DNA of 64,000 nucleotides from positions 697,546,197-697,610,196 of the forward strand of contig VDFB02270651.1 of assembly GCA_007258455.2 (NCBI GenBank). The letters run 5' to 3'. Position numbers and translations under genes: made by a program. This document shows positions 22,647-34,570 of this stretch, in pieces. Position 1 is the stretch's first letter. Each line of letters opens with the position of its first letter. Under the pieces are notes generated by a model. The model saw only the letters and a list, made by a program, of their open reading frames with translations, made no database searches and was not told the DNA's origin. This DNA is from Sequoia sempervirens (Eukaryota; Streptophyta; Pinopsida; Cupressales; Cupressaceae).

Positions 22647-25110
22647 ATGCCTAGCAGACAAGATTATAGACCTGTGAGATTGGACATGCTGCAAAACTAA
22701 GCAGCCCACAACGAGCACTACCATCAAGTGAGTTGAATGTTTTTCCTTTGCTTTGTTCTTAGATAGTGATTTTATGAATTTTACACATTTATAGGTTAAT
22801 CTAGGGCCTTGGAAGAAAATTTTGCAAAGCATCCCATTTCTTTACAAAGTGTCCTCTTGTTTTGCAAAGTGGCCCTTTTGTTTGCGAAGTGTCCCACTTT
22901 TTTGCAAAGTGTCCCATTTCTTCACAAACCATCCAAAAAGGGTTCTAAAGTGTCTAGGGCCTCTAGGAAAGCACACTATAAAAAATTTAGTACAATTTTA
23001 TGATTGTTGATGTAAAAATTAAATAGTTTAGACTACTTATAACACATATTTTTACTTTTTGTTAGGTTCCCACCTATTTGTGCTAGGGTCTGGGTGGTAG
23101 GCAGATCAGTCCTCTCTGAGATTTAGCGCCCACTCTTTTAGTGGAGGATACAGAGTTGTTATAGACTATAGGATTATACTGGGCATATCTCATGCCCCCA
23201 TGAGGTACCATGATGTGATGCTGATGGTGCTAGCAAAGCATTGGGATGTCGATACATGTACATTCCATCTACCGACTAGAGAGATCACTATCACACTGGA
23301 GGATGTGCACCACATACTCCAAGTTCCTATTTAGGGTGAGAAAGTATGTTTCCATGTCGAGCAATCATTTCATGAGATGAAAAATGACATGCAGTATTGC
23401 TTTTGTGGACCAGTACATAATGAGAGAGTGAGAGTGTAGATAGATTTATCGATGCTTCTATACTCATGGGCCCCACTAGTTAGATAGATTATGATGCTTA
23501 CAGTAGCACTAGTACTCATCCCTAACAGGTGGGGAGCACACCTAGAGGGAGGAATAGTACACCTGATATGAGGGATGGCAGAGCACCAAATAGTATATGC
23601 CTAGGGGTGTTGTATCCTAACTCACATATATTATGATCTTGGATGGTCTTTCTTTTGGAAGGTGGAAAATATGGTACACTATATGCTTCTATAGGTTTGG
23701 TGCCTTGAGCATATCACTTGTACCAAACTTATCAACTTCCCATGTTTGATAGCCTTGTGGTATCCTTGGGCCTTCAAATATCCTCTATGATGGTTTTGGC
23801 AGTATGGTGATCTACACTTTTGGAGGGTGCGATTTGACCAACTCGAGGAGGACAAGATCCTTTGGAGACCTTATCAGCTTGTGCTTTAGTGGCTAGATCA
23901 CACCCGATAGATGATGAGATTACAACTTGACAGATTTTTTATTGGAAAACATGATTATGTAGTACATCCTTTCTACTACAATCAGGTCATGGGACAGTTT
24001 GGACAAATGTAGATAACACCCAGGGAATGACCCTTCTTCAAGAGATCAGTGCAGAGTGCTAAGAGACCTGGTGATTCTATATGGTTCACTGTAGAGGATG
24101 TTGTCCATAGTGACTCCAGGTACTTGGATCACAATACACCTCTGATCTCTTATGCGGATGACGTCAGTGCCAGAAATGACTATGAGGAGTGGTGGATAGT
24201 ATCACAACTAGATCTTGTATTTCCAATGGAGGAGTCGATATATGATGCAGGACCACTCTCAAATGAGGGAGATGATGTAGAGGACCAAGATAAGGAGACA
24301 CAGTATAGGGTTGTAGACATATTCACAAATGTCATAGATGAGGAGTACGATGAGGACAAAGATCCTAACTATGATGGCTAGGATAGAGGAGATGAGGAGG
24401 ATGATGAGGAGGAATAGGAGGAGGGTGAGGAGGAGGAGACATCCATGAGCGAGGGTGATGAGGGAGTAGATGAGGATCCAACAGAGCACAAGTGGGAAGA
24501 TTTATCTCCCATTCATATGACTAGATCATGAGTAGCAGTTGTAGAAGGCACCAGTACCCATATTCATGGAGAGGCTAGTAGATCCTCCATGCCTCCTTCA
24601 TGTGTGGAGAGTGATTTTACACAACCTACGAGAGATATAGGTGATGATATTTTATTTATTGTTGTAGTTTATGCTTATGATTTATATATGTATCATGAAG
24701 TGTATTAATTATGCTTATGGTTTGTATCCTGCAGGGTCTATGACAAATTTTCAATATCTCTATCAACAGGTGGCTACAAAGATAGTCCCCCCATAAGTCA
24801 ATGAGGATGCCATAGACTCAGAATATGTTCTCCCACCTAGTGTGGATCAAGACCTGGAGTCATTTAGGCCATACGTCAAACTATAGACATTGTATGAGAG
24901 TTTAAGGAGGCACATCCATCAAACTGATGTTTCCCTAGAGGCACAATCATCCTAGACCCTAGCAAAGTTTGAGAGACTAGAGGCAGAGGTAGCTAGGATA
25001 TAGGTGGAGAGAGATCAGATAGCAAGAGCACATTGGGAGGCCCTTAGACATATACGAGGCTTATATTTTTCTCTCAGTACATTTAGTGGATCACGATCAT
25101 GATTGCACAC
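22647..25110 (+). pseudogene. Plant mobile domain (MAIN/MAIL-type) pseudogene, antisense inside element A
   Basis: From 23065 to 24640 the plus strand reads as one diverged protein with stops. The key segment, about 23255-23335, gives TFHLPTREITITLEDVHHIL followed by QVPI, the hallmark of the plant mobile domain (PF10536: TFHLP.GE.TITLEDV..LLGLPI). It is preceded by MRYHDVMLMVLAKHWDVDTC. Downstream come aromatic-rich domain remnants, a 110-codon frame (24049-24381), an acidic tail (24385-24470) and, after a likely intron (donor GTGATGAT near 24640, acceptor CTGCAG near 24735), a coiled-coil-like segment to about 25080. A possible first exon starts at ATG 22647 with donor GTGAGTTG near 22729; an acceptor TTTTTGTTAG lies at about 23064. 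Plant mobile domain proteins act in silencing and genome stability, and the domain is also carried by transposons (family knowledge). Multiple stops make this copy dead. Confidence 0.75.
22819..22931 (+). repeat. Degenerate minisatellite, about six 18-20 bp units
   Basis: Units of the form TTTGCAAAGTGTCCCATT recur six times with substitutions (TTTACAAAGTGTCC, TTTGCGAAGTGTCCC and so on). It lies in a presumed intron or spacer upstream of the mobile-domain exon. Confidence 0.85.
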
Positions 25111-25224
25111 CACCATCTCCTGACATACTACTACTAGACAGATGTGACCACCAAGTCCCAAGGGATGTAGTAGTCACAGGCCTAAGTAGTATTGTATATA
25201 TTGATGACATGTACACAAAACTTG

Positions 25225-25242
25225 ATATATATATATATATAT
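25225..25242. repeat. (AT)n microsatellite
   Basis: Nine uninterrupted AT units directly downstream of the mobile-domain pseudogene. Confidence 0.9.
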
Positions 25243-25637
25243 GAGCACTTGATGTTTTATTATTTGTGTTGAATGTTAAATGGAAATGTGATTAATTAAA
25301 TAACCTTTGTAAGATTATTTAATGAATGTATTCATGATTTAACATGCATTATGTGATCTAATTAAACCTTATTATAGATTCTCTTAGATGCAACATTGTG
25401 ATTAAGTATGTTATGCTAAATGAAATGCATGTATGATCTAAATGAAGAACATTAAATGCATATAAGGATCTAATCTAACATAACACACAAGATAAGCTTG
25501 AAAATTATGAGACCTAAGGTAATCAATTTAGTGTTTGTGACACAAATAACTGTTTGTTAAGAATGAAGCAATGTGAGAGTATACAAAATTTCATCCTCTA
25601 GCTCTAAGATCACTGCTTTATCATTCATACCATTCAA
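25243..25637. other. AT-rich 3' region of element A, no gene
   Basis: Many TGCAT and ATTAAAT words; no coding frame or known motif. Confidence 0.45.
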
Positions 25638-25642
25638 GGGGG

Positions 25643-26394
25643 CTATGTGTAGGATCATGATGGGCCAAAAAGTGGCAATATGATGGGTATGTGGCTGACG
25701 ACTTCTTTTTTACCCAAAATTGATGAAATGAAAAGGGTTTTTTAAGGAGATTCTTAGCTTTCCACCAATATAAATTATGCTTTACTTTGAATTTAATAAG
25801 TAATTATTATTCATTTTCTAATCAAATTACGACTAAAGTCCTGATTGATTGATTGATTGAAAAAAATATATAGCTTTCAAATGGTATCACATTTTTTGAA
25901 TCCAAAACATGTATCACATTCTATGCTTCGCATACTATAGGATTAAAAAAAAGAAAAATTGAGTTTTTTAATATTTTTTAAAAGTTGTAATAAAAAATTT
26001 ATAATTAATTCTTTACTTGGAAAAAATTATAAAAGAATATGCATCACATTGGGATATGAGTCCTCTACTTATATGTAAAATATTATAAAATAATATTATC
26101 ATTTTATTGTGGTTAGGGTGGTTAGACAGACACCTACTTCTTATTTTTCCCTTGAAATTTAAGTACTACTGCATTGAAATTTCAAATTTTCACCAAATAG
26201 ATTTATTTTTCTTAAAACAAAACCTAGTAGTTTAGAAACTACATTCAATTTGATACATATTATATTCTTACATATTTTTTAAATAATATAGATAACTTAT
26301 TCAAATTTTTATGTCAAGTTGCCTAACTCTTATTTTTCTAATTTTTTTTGCCACTTAAGGGCCTATTTTTTCCATGATGATCATGCACATACCC
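25643..26394 (+). mobile_element. TIR element copy 1 (unclassified, 5-bp target duplication)
   Basis: It is 752 bp and flanked by GGGGG at 25638-25642 and 26395-26399. Left end CTATGTGTAGGATCATGATGG; right end, read backwards, GGGTATGTGCATGATCATCA. The inverted similarity extends inward through the GGCC and AAGTGGC words. No coding capacity. The duplication sits directly against the pol stop of element A (26400-26402). Two more copies are at 40083 and 56788. A solo LTR is the main alternative. Confidence 0.8.
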
Positions 26395-26399
26395 GGGGG

Positions 26400-27960
26400 T
26401 TAGACATAATATTGGTACAAATTTGTGGCATTGATAGGTTCTTTTAGGGGTGTTCCATCTATTTTAGTTAATGTATATGCACCAGACCCATAACTTTTAT
26501 TGATTATGTAAGGTCCTAACCAATTAGGACTAAGCTTTCCTTTTTCATTTGGGTTAGAATTAACGTTATGCCAATTTTTAGATAAGACTAGGTCACCTTT
26601 GTTGAATGTGTGAGGGATAAAATTTTCATTGTAAATACACTATCATCTTTAACAATAAGCTTGTAAATCATGCTCAAGAGCATTGATGCACCATTCATCG
26701 ACGATTTCAAGTTGATGCAATCATTTTTCTTTAGAAGTTTTGTAATCAATAAGCCCTTGAAGAGAAATTCTTAATGTAGGAATCTCTAACTCCAAGGACA
26801 TTATTGCCTCATTCCCATAGACCAGCTTACAAGGAGTAGTTCCTATAGATGATTTGACACTTTTGCAATAAGCCCATAGTGCATATTGTAATTGCATATG
26901 CTAATCCTTATGATGCTTGTTAAAAAATTTCTTTAGAACTTGTTCAATAGTCTTATTAGTTGATTCAACTTGACCATTGGATTGTGGATAATAGGGTGTT
27001 GAGAAGCGATGTTGTATGTTAAATGTTTCTAAGAACTTATTCATGTCATTATTTTAAATGGTGTACCATTATCAAAGACTAACGTGGAAGGGAGTCTAAA
27101 GCAGACAATAATGTGTTCCAATATGAAAAAACATATTACATAAGTTGTTTTTGATTGAAGAGGAATGGCTTCCACCCATTTTGTGAAATAATTTTTTGCC
27201 ATGATTATGAATGTATGTCCAATGGAAGAGGGGGGGAAATTTTCCCTATAATGTCTAAACCCCAAATTGCAAAAGGCCATATCGAGACATGAGCTCAAAA
27301 TTCATAAGCAAGGGCGTGGATTAGATTGTTATGCTCTTGAAATTTGTGGCATTTTATTACATAATAAAAAAAAACTTGTTCCATATGTCTCCAATAGTAT
27401 CCAATGTGAATAATTTTTTGAACTAATATTTTTCCTCCAAAATGGCTGCCACAAGCACCTACATGCCCTTGTTCAAGTGTTGTGGGGATTTTTCATTTGT
27501 TAAGGCATCAAAACAAGAGACCATTGAATGATCTCCAATACAATACATTGACAAGAATTATGTACTTAGATGCGAGTTTTCATAAGCAAGCCCGAATGTT
27601 CTTTGTTGTTGGCTTGGGAAAGGTGTCGTCTTTCAAATAGTTAGCTATTGTATCATACCATTCACTTGAGTCTTCTTTAGTTGCTACTAATATTTCCTAT
27701 GTTTTATCATCAATTGATGGTTTCATGATTGAATGAACAGTAAATGTAAAGTCCTTTTAAGGGTCTTAAGGTGATATAAGAGAAGCTGCACTCATTATTG
27801 CATTCGCATGTTGATTATATTTTTTTGGAATGCTTTCAATGTTAAATGATTCAAACTTCTCTAGAAAATTCATTGTGAGAACCTTGTATTTTGATAATGT
27901 GTCATGTTTTGCTTGTTTTTAGTTGAAAAATGGATGCTTTACAGTTTAAGACATAAAAAT
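26400..27960 (-). pseudogene. pol: RNase H end and integrase of element A
   Basis: On the minus strand, from about 27940, the frame gives the C-terminal part of the second RNase H (FNIESIPKKYNQHANAIMSA). Next come a spacer and a poor integrase zinc finger, then the catalytic core around 27298-27041 (FTKWVEAIPLQSK, LPSTLVFDNGTPF). The first core Asp context reads AKN instead of ATD. The C-terminal domain follows (26600-26403; LGPYIINKSYGSGAYTLTKI) and ends ...NLYQYYV with a TAA at 26400-26402. Integrase inserts element DNA into chromosomes (family knowledge). Many stops and frameshifts. Confidence 0.75.
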
Positions 27961-29620
27961 TCACTTTCCTCCAAGTAAAATTCAAGGATTCCTTAGAGAA
28001 CCCAACCCAATGATGGATGTGAGAGATATGACTATAATGAATCCTTGGAGATGATGGAGACAAGAAATGGGCTCACCACCAAGCGTAAACTTGGAAAAGA
28101 CAATAGGTTGGAACACATAGTGTGATATACTTAATTGTAAAAGTGAACTAAATGACTTGAAACTGCAAGAAGAACAAAACAAAAATCCACAAAACAAAAT
28201 GTGTCCACTTGGAAACTTGTAGAGACTTGGATGGAGACTAGAAATGTTGTTGATTCTAAAATTTTGGCCCATTGGGACTCATTCACCAATCTGGGTGAAT
28301 TAGTCCTAGATTGGGGTTTCTGTACAACAACGGGTTTATGAAAAAAGGGTATCCAAAAATTCTGAAATCTCAAAGTTGACCAAAAATGGGACTCATTCAC
28401 CACTTGTGGTGAATGAGTCTAGTTTGGATTTTCTAGAAATCCAAAGTTCTTATCTGCACCTCTTGTTCTGCTCTTTCAATACCTCCAAGTGTCTGGATTT
28501 GAAACCCTAATTTTTAGGGTTGTAAGTGACTTTTTTGTGAAGATTTTGACCTAGGAAATAGTGAGATGACTCTAACAACCTTGTAACCTATTCTTCAATC
28601 ATCTCCAAGCCTTCAAAGCACCTAGATATGTAATCACACAAAGAGGGAGAGAGAAAATGTTGATTTTTAGGGAATAGGGGTTTGCCTTTGTCAAACCCCT
28701 TTTAGGTAATTAAACCAAAATGACAAAACACTAGATAATGAAGCATGAATATAAATTAATGTAATTAGAACCTTTCCATGATGATGGATCTTGAATTGTT
28801 GCAACAACTGATGATGAATATGCCCTTGAATTCCTTAGAAATGATCTCAAAGACTATCTTGATGATCTTGTGAAGACTTCAAATGCTTAACTCTTGACTT
28901 GATGGCATGAATGGATGATAGATGGATTGAATGAGGATTATAGAGCTATCTTATATAGGGAAGCCACTCAGTTGACTATTATTTTGATCCCAAGGCCGAC
29001 ATTCATCAAAATTCAAGTTAGAATTGTAATTTTCTTGCTCAATTTTGAAAAATCCACTAAAAGGGACCTCATTCGCCACACTTGGAAAATGGTCCCACCT
29101 AAGGGGACTCATTCGCCCAAGGTGGAAAATGAGTCCCACCTTGAGGTTTTTGAGGTAGGTCTTCAAGATTTTAGGTTTGTAGAGTTTTTTTATCAGGATA
29201 TTAGTCAAACCATGCTTGAGGATGCAAAAATAAGGGGCCTAGGGGCCTATTAATGATGATATAAAGGGTGGTTAGGGCTAGGGACACAAAATTTCAATGT
29301 GAAATTATGGTTAAACAAACTCTACAATATTAAAATGAGGTCCACTTAGCCTAAAAAGGAACAAGATCCAATGTGAATGTGTAAAACACATTACAACACT
29401 AGATAAGGTCCACTTGATTTACAAGCCTCCAAAATTTAATGTGAAAATGAAAATAAATACATTTTACAACATTAAATTAGGGAAAATTTAAGTTAATTTA
29501 GCTTAAAATGGGCCCAATACCTAATGTGGATGTGTAAAAAACCTCACAACACTAGACTAAGGCGACATTAAGTCCAATTTATCATTAATTATTTCTGAAT
29601 CAAGCAAGGTGCACTTTTTT
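27961..29620 (-). repeat. LTR copy inserted in the second RNase H of element A
   Basis: Minus-strand LTR of the same broad family, with inverted motifs at 28274-28307, 28390-28419, 29063-29096 and 29104-29137. It has a TATATAAG box on the minus strand near 28948-28955 and the TTGTAATGTGTTTTACACAT block near 29390. The interrupted RNase H reading resumes on both sides (29621-29704 and below 27940), which shows it is an insertion. I could not define the exact ends or a target duplication. Open frames inside (27982-28272, 28131-28403, 28915-29253) are not supported. Confidence 0.65.
28390..28419. repeat. Perfect 14-bp inverted repeat (hairpin motif)
   Basis: Arms GACTCATTCACCAC and GTGGTGAATGAGTC with a TT loop; every pair matches. 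Confidence 0.95.
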
Positions 29621-29704
29621 TGACACTATAGATTGATATGTACCATTTATTTCCTTGATTACTAATTGTCAGTCACCAAAGATATTAATGTATTTCATGC
29701 CCAT
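29621..29704 (-). pseudogene. pol: Central part of the second RNase H of element A
   Basis: Minus-strand reading MKYINIFGD, stop, QLVIKEINGTYQS is the GDSQLV block of the archaeal-type RNase H of Tat-like elements. Its N-terminal part lies 6.7 kb away at 36466-36600 because the copia element landed between them. GATTA is repeated at 29705-29709 and 36461-36465. Confidence 0.7.
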
Positions 29705-29709
29705 GATTA

Positions 29710-30923
29710 TGTTGGAAATATATGCCTCAATCCCACAAGTTGAAACCTCTAAGAGAGACAAGTCGGTGTGACATGCTTTGTGTCTAGCCAACTAGCAGTT
29801 GAAACCTTACTGAACAGTTCTGGTTGCTAAGACCTTGTTTCCGTCTTGCCGAGTGGACCTCTTGCTGTGACTTGTGGCAATTGTTGTAACCCTATGCCGA
29901 GTGGAGATCTCTGGCCGATAGGCCATTTCTATCGTATATCGGGGAGGCTTTGGGCGACAAGCAGTGTCGGGGAGACCCTTGGCCGAAAGGCTTATCTCGT
30001 TATGAATTCTTATCAAGATTGTATGTCTCACCGACAGGGTGTTACACATGTGGTCTTCGGAGTAACTCATATGCTTCGGTATAAATTCTTGTTTATATGG
30101 AGATGTCTTTCTAATAAGTATTCATTTGGAGGCATTGGGGTAACACTAAGGGTTTGCTAAGAACTCTTAGCGATGGAGAGAAGTCTTGCCGACTGTTGAA
30201 CGTTTTTGTATAACATAAAGGCTCGGTATGATCTCTAAGCGATGGCGAAGTCTTAGCGATAGCTCTCTAGACTCTGTGTAACATATTGCTGATAGTATGG
30301 ACTCTTGGCAATATCGAATGGTGACTTCATGGCATCAGGGAGACACTGTTAGTGTCTCACCGGAATTCCAACACAAGGTGAACATCTTTGGCTAAGTGAA
30401 GACTATCCTACGTGGCTTGTATTCGACCAATCAGAGAAGCCGAATGGGAACAGCTAGCAATTGGATTGTTGCGGCCATTACTGAGAGGAAGCTCGAAAGA
30501 TAGGGGTGACATGGGTATACTTTGAAGTTGCAGATGATGAATGGTTCGATAGATTGATGTTGTGGTTGTATGATCAATGGATGGATTCAATTATGAGAAC
30601 ATTGTAATGTGAAAGTTTTGTATGAGGTTGATCATAGTGAATGTTGTTGTAAACTGACATCAAAAAGATAAGTCAGATCTCTGCATGTAATCTTTATTAC
30701 TGTAATATAAAGTGACTTATGTTGGTGTGGTGGGTTTTTCTCCCGTAAGGGTTTTTCCACGTAAATCTGGTGTTCATATGTGTATGTCTAATTCTTTGTT
30801 TTTGTTATCTCTTTCATGTGCATCTTAATTGGATTGTAATTGTAAAAATTTAAAAGTGTCTCTACATTCTTCCCTGAGGTTTTGACGTTAGGAGATTTGC
30901 TTCCTCATCTAACTTTGCTTACA
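29710..30923 (+). repeat. 5' LTR of the copia element
   Basis: It is 1214 bp, starts TGTTGGAAATATATGCC and ends CTTACA. It is rich in GCCGA, GCGATGG and GCGATAG words. A 104-codon open frame (29846-30160) has a counterpart in the 3' LTR, but two LTRs of one element are copies, so this is not evidence for a gene. Confidence 0.93.
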
Positions 30924-30925
30924 AG

Positions 30926-30941
30926 TGGTATCAGAGCCAGG
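30926..30941 (+). other. Primer-binding site, initiator-Met tRNA
   Basis: TGGTATCAGAGCCAGG starts two bases after the LTR end. This is the standard plant copia primer site complementary to the 3' end of initiator methionine tRNA. Confidence 0.93.
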
Positions 30942-31040
30942 CCAGTTGTGTTATCCTTGTGGGTACATTGGGTTTTTTGTGTAAATTTCTATTTAGTGGG
31001 AGTCTAGTAGAAGTTTGTCAAATTCGAATTACAAATTGAG

Positions 31041-31865
31041 ATGGCGAGCACGTCAGGAAAGATTGAAATAGAGAAATTCAATGGCAGCAATTTTGAGTTG
31101 TGGAAACTTAAGATGGAAGATCTATTGGTTGATCGTGATCTTTGGATTGGTGTGTCTAGAGTGAAGCCTACAGGAATGAAGCAAAAATATTGGTACCTTG
31201 CAGATAGAAAGTCTAAGGGGCTAATAAGGCTCTGTTTGGTAGATTTTGTTCTTCTCAATGTGCATGAAGAGAAGACTGCATCTTCCTTGTGGAAGAGATT
31301 GGCATCTATTTATCTGGGGAAATACTTAGTGAATAAATTGTTTCTGAGGAAGAAGTTGTACACTTTGAGAATGCAGGAAGGAGGGTCTGTTGCTAATCAT
31401 TTGAACACATTCAACATCTTTATTGGATAGTTAACATCTGTTGGTGTGAAGATTGATGAAGAGGATCATTGTATGCTGATATTGTGTTCTTTGCCAGATT
31501 CATGGGATCATCTATTGATGGCTATTGGGAGTACAACATCTAGTTTCAAGATGGAAGATGTTGTTGCTTCTTTGTTATCAAAAGAGATGAGAAGGAAATC
31601 TTCTGAGATGGTGAAGGAGGCCCTTGTTGTTAGAGGAAGATCGAAAGATAAAGGTAAGAAGAAGGACAAGAAATCAAAATCAAAATCAGAGGGGAGATCA
31701 AAGTCTCCTAGCAAGAAGTCCAAGGTGAAGTGTTGGAACTGTGGGCAACCTGCTCATGTCCGAAAGGATTTTAAAGAGGAGAAGAAGAAGAGGAAGAAGT
31801 ATTCTTCTAACAATGATTCTTCTCAGAGTGATGTAGATGCCTTCATTGTAGCCTTGGCTACATAG
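31041..31865 (+). pseudogene. gag: copia gag with broken zinc knuckle
   Basis: Starts MASTSGKIEIEKFNGSNFEL, the classic copia gag beginning. One frame with a TAG at 31428-31430 splits it into 129 and about 144 codons. The UBN2 capsid region is followed by a Lys/Ser-rich linker. The zinc knuckle near 31731-31772 reads CWNCGQPAHVRKDF; the last Cys of the CCHC set is Phe. Ends at a TAG just before the protease in the same frame. Confidence 0.92.
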
Positions 31866-32345
31866 GCATCAGATGATGTCTAGCTGATTGATTCTAGAGC
31901 ATCTTTCCACATGACATCTCATAGAGACTGGTTCATGAAGTATGAAAAGTATGATGGTGGAAAGGTGTATTTGGCGAGTGATTCAACTTTGGAAATTGTT
32001 GGCTGTGGAAGAGTCATAATTCAATTCCCTGATGGAAGAGTGAAGGGAATTAATGATGTAATGCATATACCAGGTCTGGATCGAAACTTACTTTCTATTA
32101 GTAAGCTGAATGATATTGGAGTGCAAGTCACGTTCTCTGGAAATGGTTGCAAGATGACTAGAGGCTCAATGGTGCTAGCAAGGGGTGCTCGTATTGGTAC
32201 CTTGTATAATCTGGATGCACATGTTGTTCAATGCAACAATGTCTTTGTAAAGTCACAAAAAGCTACTCATGGAGGAAAAGAGGGAAATGTTCCTAATTGT
32301 GTAAACTCTATGGAAGTTAAACTTGCAGTAGAAAAGACTATGCTC
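31866..32345 (+). pseudogene. pol: copia protease region, catalytic triad altered
   Basis: The catalytic motif at 31890-31901 reads D-S-R-A where active copia proteases have D-S-G-A; a TAG lies just upstream at 31881-31883. The C-terminal part (SDSTLEIVGCGRVIIQFPDG, PGLDRNLLSISKLNDIGVQV) is well preserved. The enzyme would cut the gag-pol polyprotein; this copy cannot be expected to. Confidence 0.9.
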
Positions 32346-33440
32346 TAGCATCATAGGCTAGGCCACATTAGAGAGAAAGGTTTAAAAACCTTGAAGAATA
32401 AAAAATTTGTTGAGGGGCTTGAAGATTGCAACCTTGAATTTGAATTCTATGAACATTGTCTATATGGAAAACAACACCGTGTTTCATTTTACTCCAGTCC
32501 TCACAAATCTTTTGGTTTGCTAGATTATATTCATTCTAATGTTTTGGTCCAGTGAATGTTCCTTCTTTGTCTAAGTCAAGGTACTATGTATCATTCATTG
32601 ATGATTATTCGAGAAGAAAATTTGTTTATTTCTTGAAAATTAAATCAAAAGTGTTCAGTCGGTTTAAGGAATTTAAGAACCTTGTAGAAAATCAGTTTGG
32701 AAGAAAAATAAAATGTTTAAAGACTGATAATGGTGGTGAATTTTTTTCTAATGATTTCGAGAGGTATTGTAAAGACCATGGGATTAAAAGACATAAGACT
32801 ACACCTTATACTCCACAACAAAATTGAGTTGTAGAAAGGTTCAATAGGATAGTGATGGAGAGAGCATGAAGTATGCTGAGTAGTGTTGGCTTGGAGGAGA
32901 AGTTCTGGGCTGAGGCAGTTGCTACAACATGTTACTTGATAAATCGTTCTCCAAATTATGCTCTTGTTGAGAAACACCTTTGGAAGCATGGTCTAGTAAG
33001 AAGCCCTCTTTAATTCATATTCATGTTTTTGGCTGTGAGGAATATGCTCATGTGCCATATGAGAAAAGATCTAAGTTGGAGAACAAGGTTGTTAAATGTA
33101 TTTTTCTTGGCTATAGTGTTGGCATAAAAGGATACAAGCTTTGGAATCCTGATATAGAGAAGGTTGTATACAACAGAAGTGTAATCTTTCATGAGTTGAA
33201 GCCTTCAACCTTGGATCTACAATCAGAGACAAAGTTAGAAAACAATAAGGATGTAGTTGAAATTCCTCCTACACCAAATAAAGAGGAATTGAAAATTAAA
33301 AATGTACTTGAAACTGAGGAGAGCTCAAGTAGTTCTGAAAGTTCTAAAGAAGAAGAAGAACCTCAACCTCAGCAGGTGAGGAGGTCAACTCATGAAAGAA
33401 AGGAACCTGATAGGTATGGGTTATCTTTGATAGATTCTAC
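32346..33440 (+). pseudogene. pol: copia integrase
   Basis: After a TAG at 32346-32348 the zinc-finger region reads HRLGHIREKGLKTLKNKKF then YEHCLYGKQ; the first Cys of the CxxC pair is Tyr. A frame break near 32550 precedes the core, which has [17 protein letters not shown] and VVERFNR. A TGA at 32826-32828 sits just before the VVER block. Core and C-terminal parts continue (32980 on: HVFGCEEYAHVPYEKRSKLE; FLGYSVGIKGYKLWNP). The region after about 33200 is the acidic linker to reverse transcriptase. Confidence 0.9.
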
Positions 33441-34570
33441 TTGTGCCTATGATTTAATTTCTAACACTAATGAGCCTAGGACTGTGAAAGAGGCATTTAG
33501 AATGTCTGATTCAAACTCTTGGTTGGAAGCCATGAATGAAGAAATGGCATCATTAGAAAAGAATGATACTTGGATTTTGGTGCCCTTTCTTAAAGGCATA
33601 AAGGTTGTTGGCTGCAAATGGGTATTTAAAAAGAAAATAGGTTTGGATGGCAGTGTGGAAAAATGCAAGGCGAGGTTGGTTTGTGAAAGGTTATTCCCAG
33701 GTAGAGGGAATCGATTATGGGGAAATTTTTTCTCCTGTAGCTAAGCTGACATCTATCCAATTTCTTTTGTCACTTGTAGCAGCATATGACTTACAAGTTG
33801 AATAGATGGATGTGAAGACAAAATTTCTTCATGGTGATCTTGAAGAAGAAATTTATATGTCCCAACCTGAGCACTTTGTGGAGAAAGGTAAAGAGAAACT
33901 AGTTTGCAAGTTAAAAAAGTCTCTGTATGGGTTGAAGCAGTCTCCTAGAATGTGGTACCAAAATTTTGATACTTTTGTATTTTCTTTGGGATTTGTAAGA
34001 TCAAAATCTGATCATTGTGTGTATTACAAAGCTGAAAGTGATCAAGTTCTTATTATTGCTCTCTATGTTGATGATATGTTGTTCATAGGCAATAGTAAGT
34101 TGATGATTTCTGATCTTAAGTCTCAGTTTTCTGCTAAGTTTGAAATGAAAGATCATGGTGCATCAAAGTATATTGTGGGGATGGAGATAACTCAGGATAG
34201 GAATAGTAGAAAACTTTGGCTCAGTCAGAGTAAGTATATCAAGACTGTTCTAGAGAGATTTTGCATGAATGATTGCAAGCAGCTAGTTGTTCCAGTCTTG
34301 TAGGGAACAAAGTTATCTGTTGAAGATTGTCCAAAATGTCCTACTGAAATGGAGGACATGACTAGTGTACCCTATGCTAGTGCAGTTGGCAGTCTTAAGT
34401 ATGCAATGGTCTGTACAAGGCTAGGAATTGCTCAAGCAGTGGGAGTTCTTATTTGGTTTATAGCTAATCCTGGAAGGACACACTGGGATGCTATAAAGAG
34501 AGTTTTCAGATATTTGAAGGGCACTTCAGAGTTTGCTTTGTGTTACCATGGGAACTTGGTTGAATCATAG
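33441..34570 (+). pseudogene. pol: copia reverse transcriptase
   Basis: Begins TVKEAFRMSDSNSWLEAMNE and runs through WVFKKKIGLDGSVEKCKARL. A single-base frame change near 33690 and a TAG at 33803-33805 follow. The palm then continues KTKFLHGDLEEEIYMSQPEH, KSLYGLKQSPRMWY and the catalytic YVDD at 34064-34075. A TAG at 34301-34303 breaks it before the connection region (34349-34570, PYASAVGSLKYAMVCTRLGI). It copies element RNA into DNA in the family. Confidence 0.93.

Noticed and set aside
24259..24489. Hydrophobic minus-strand frame resembling a membrane protein
   Set aside because: It is the complement of the acidic Asp/Glu repeat stretch of the mobile-domain pseudogene; GAN/GAR codons read backwards give Leu, Ile and Val.
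29846..30160. A 104-codon frame present in both copia LTRs (also 35242-35556)
   Set aside because: LTRs of one element are copies of each other, so joint openness over this short length is not evidence; no domain or coding signature.
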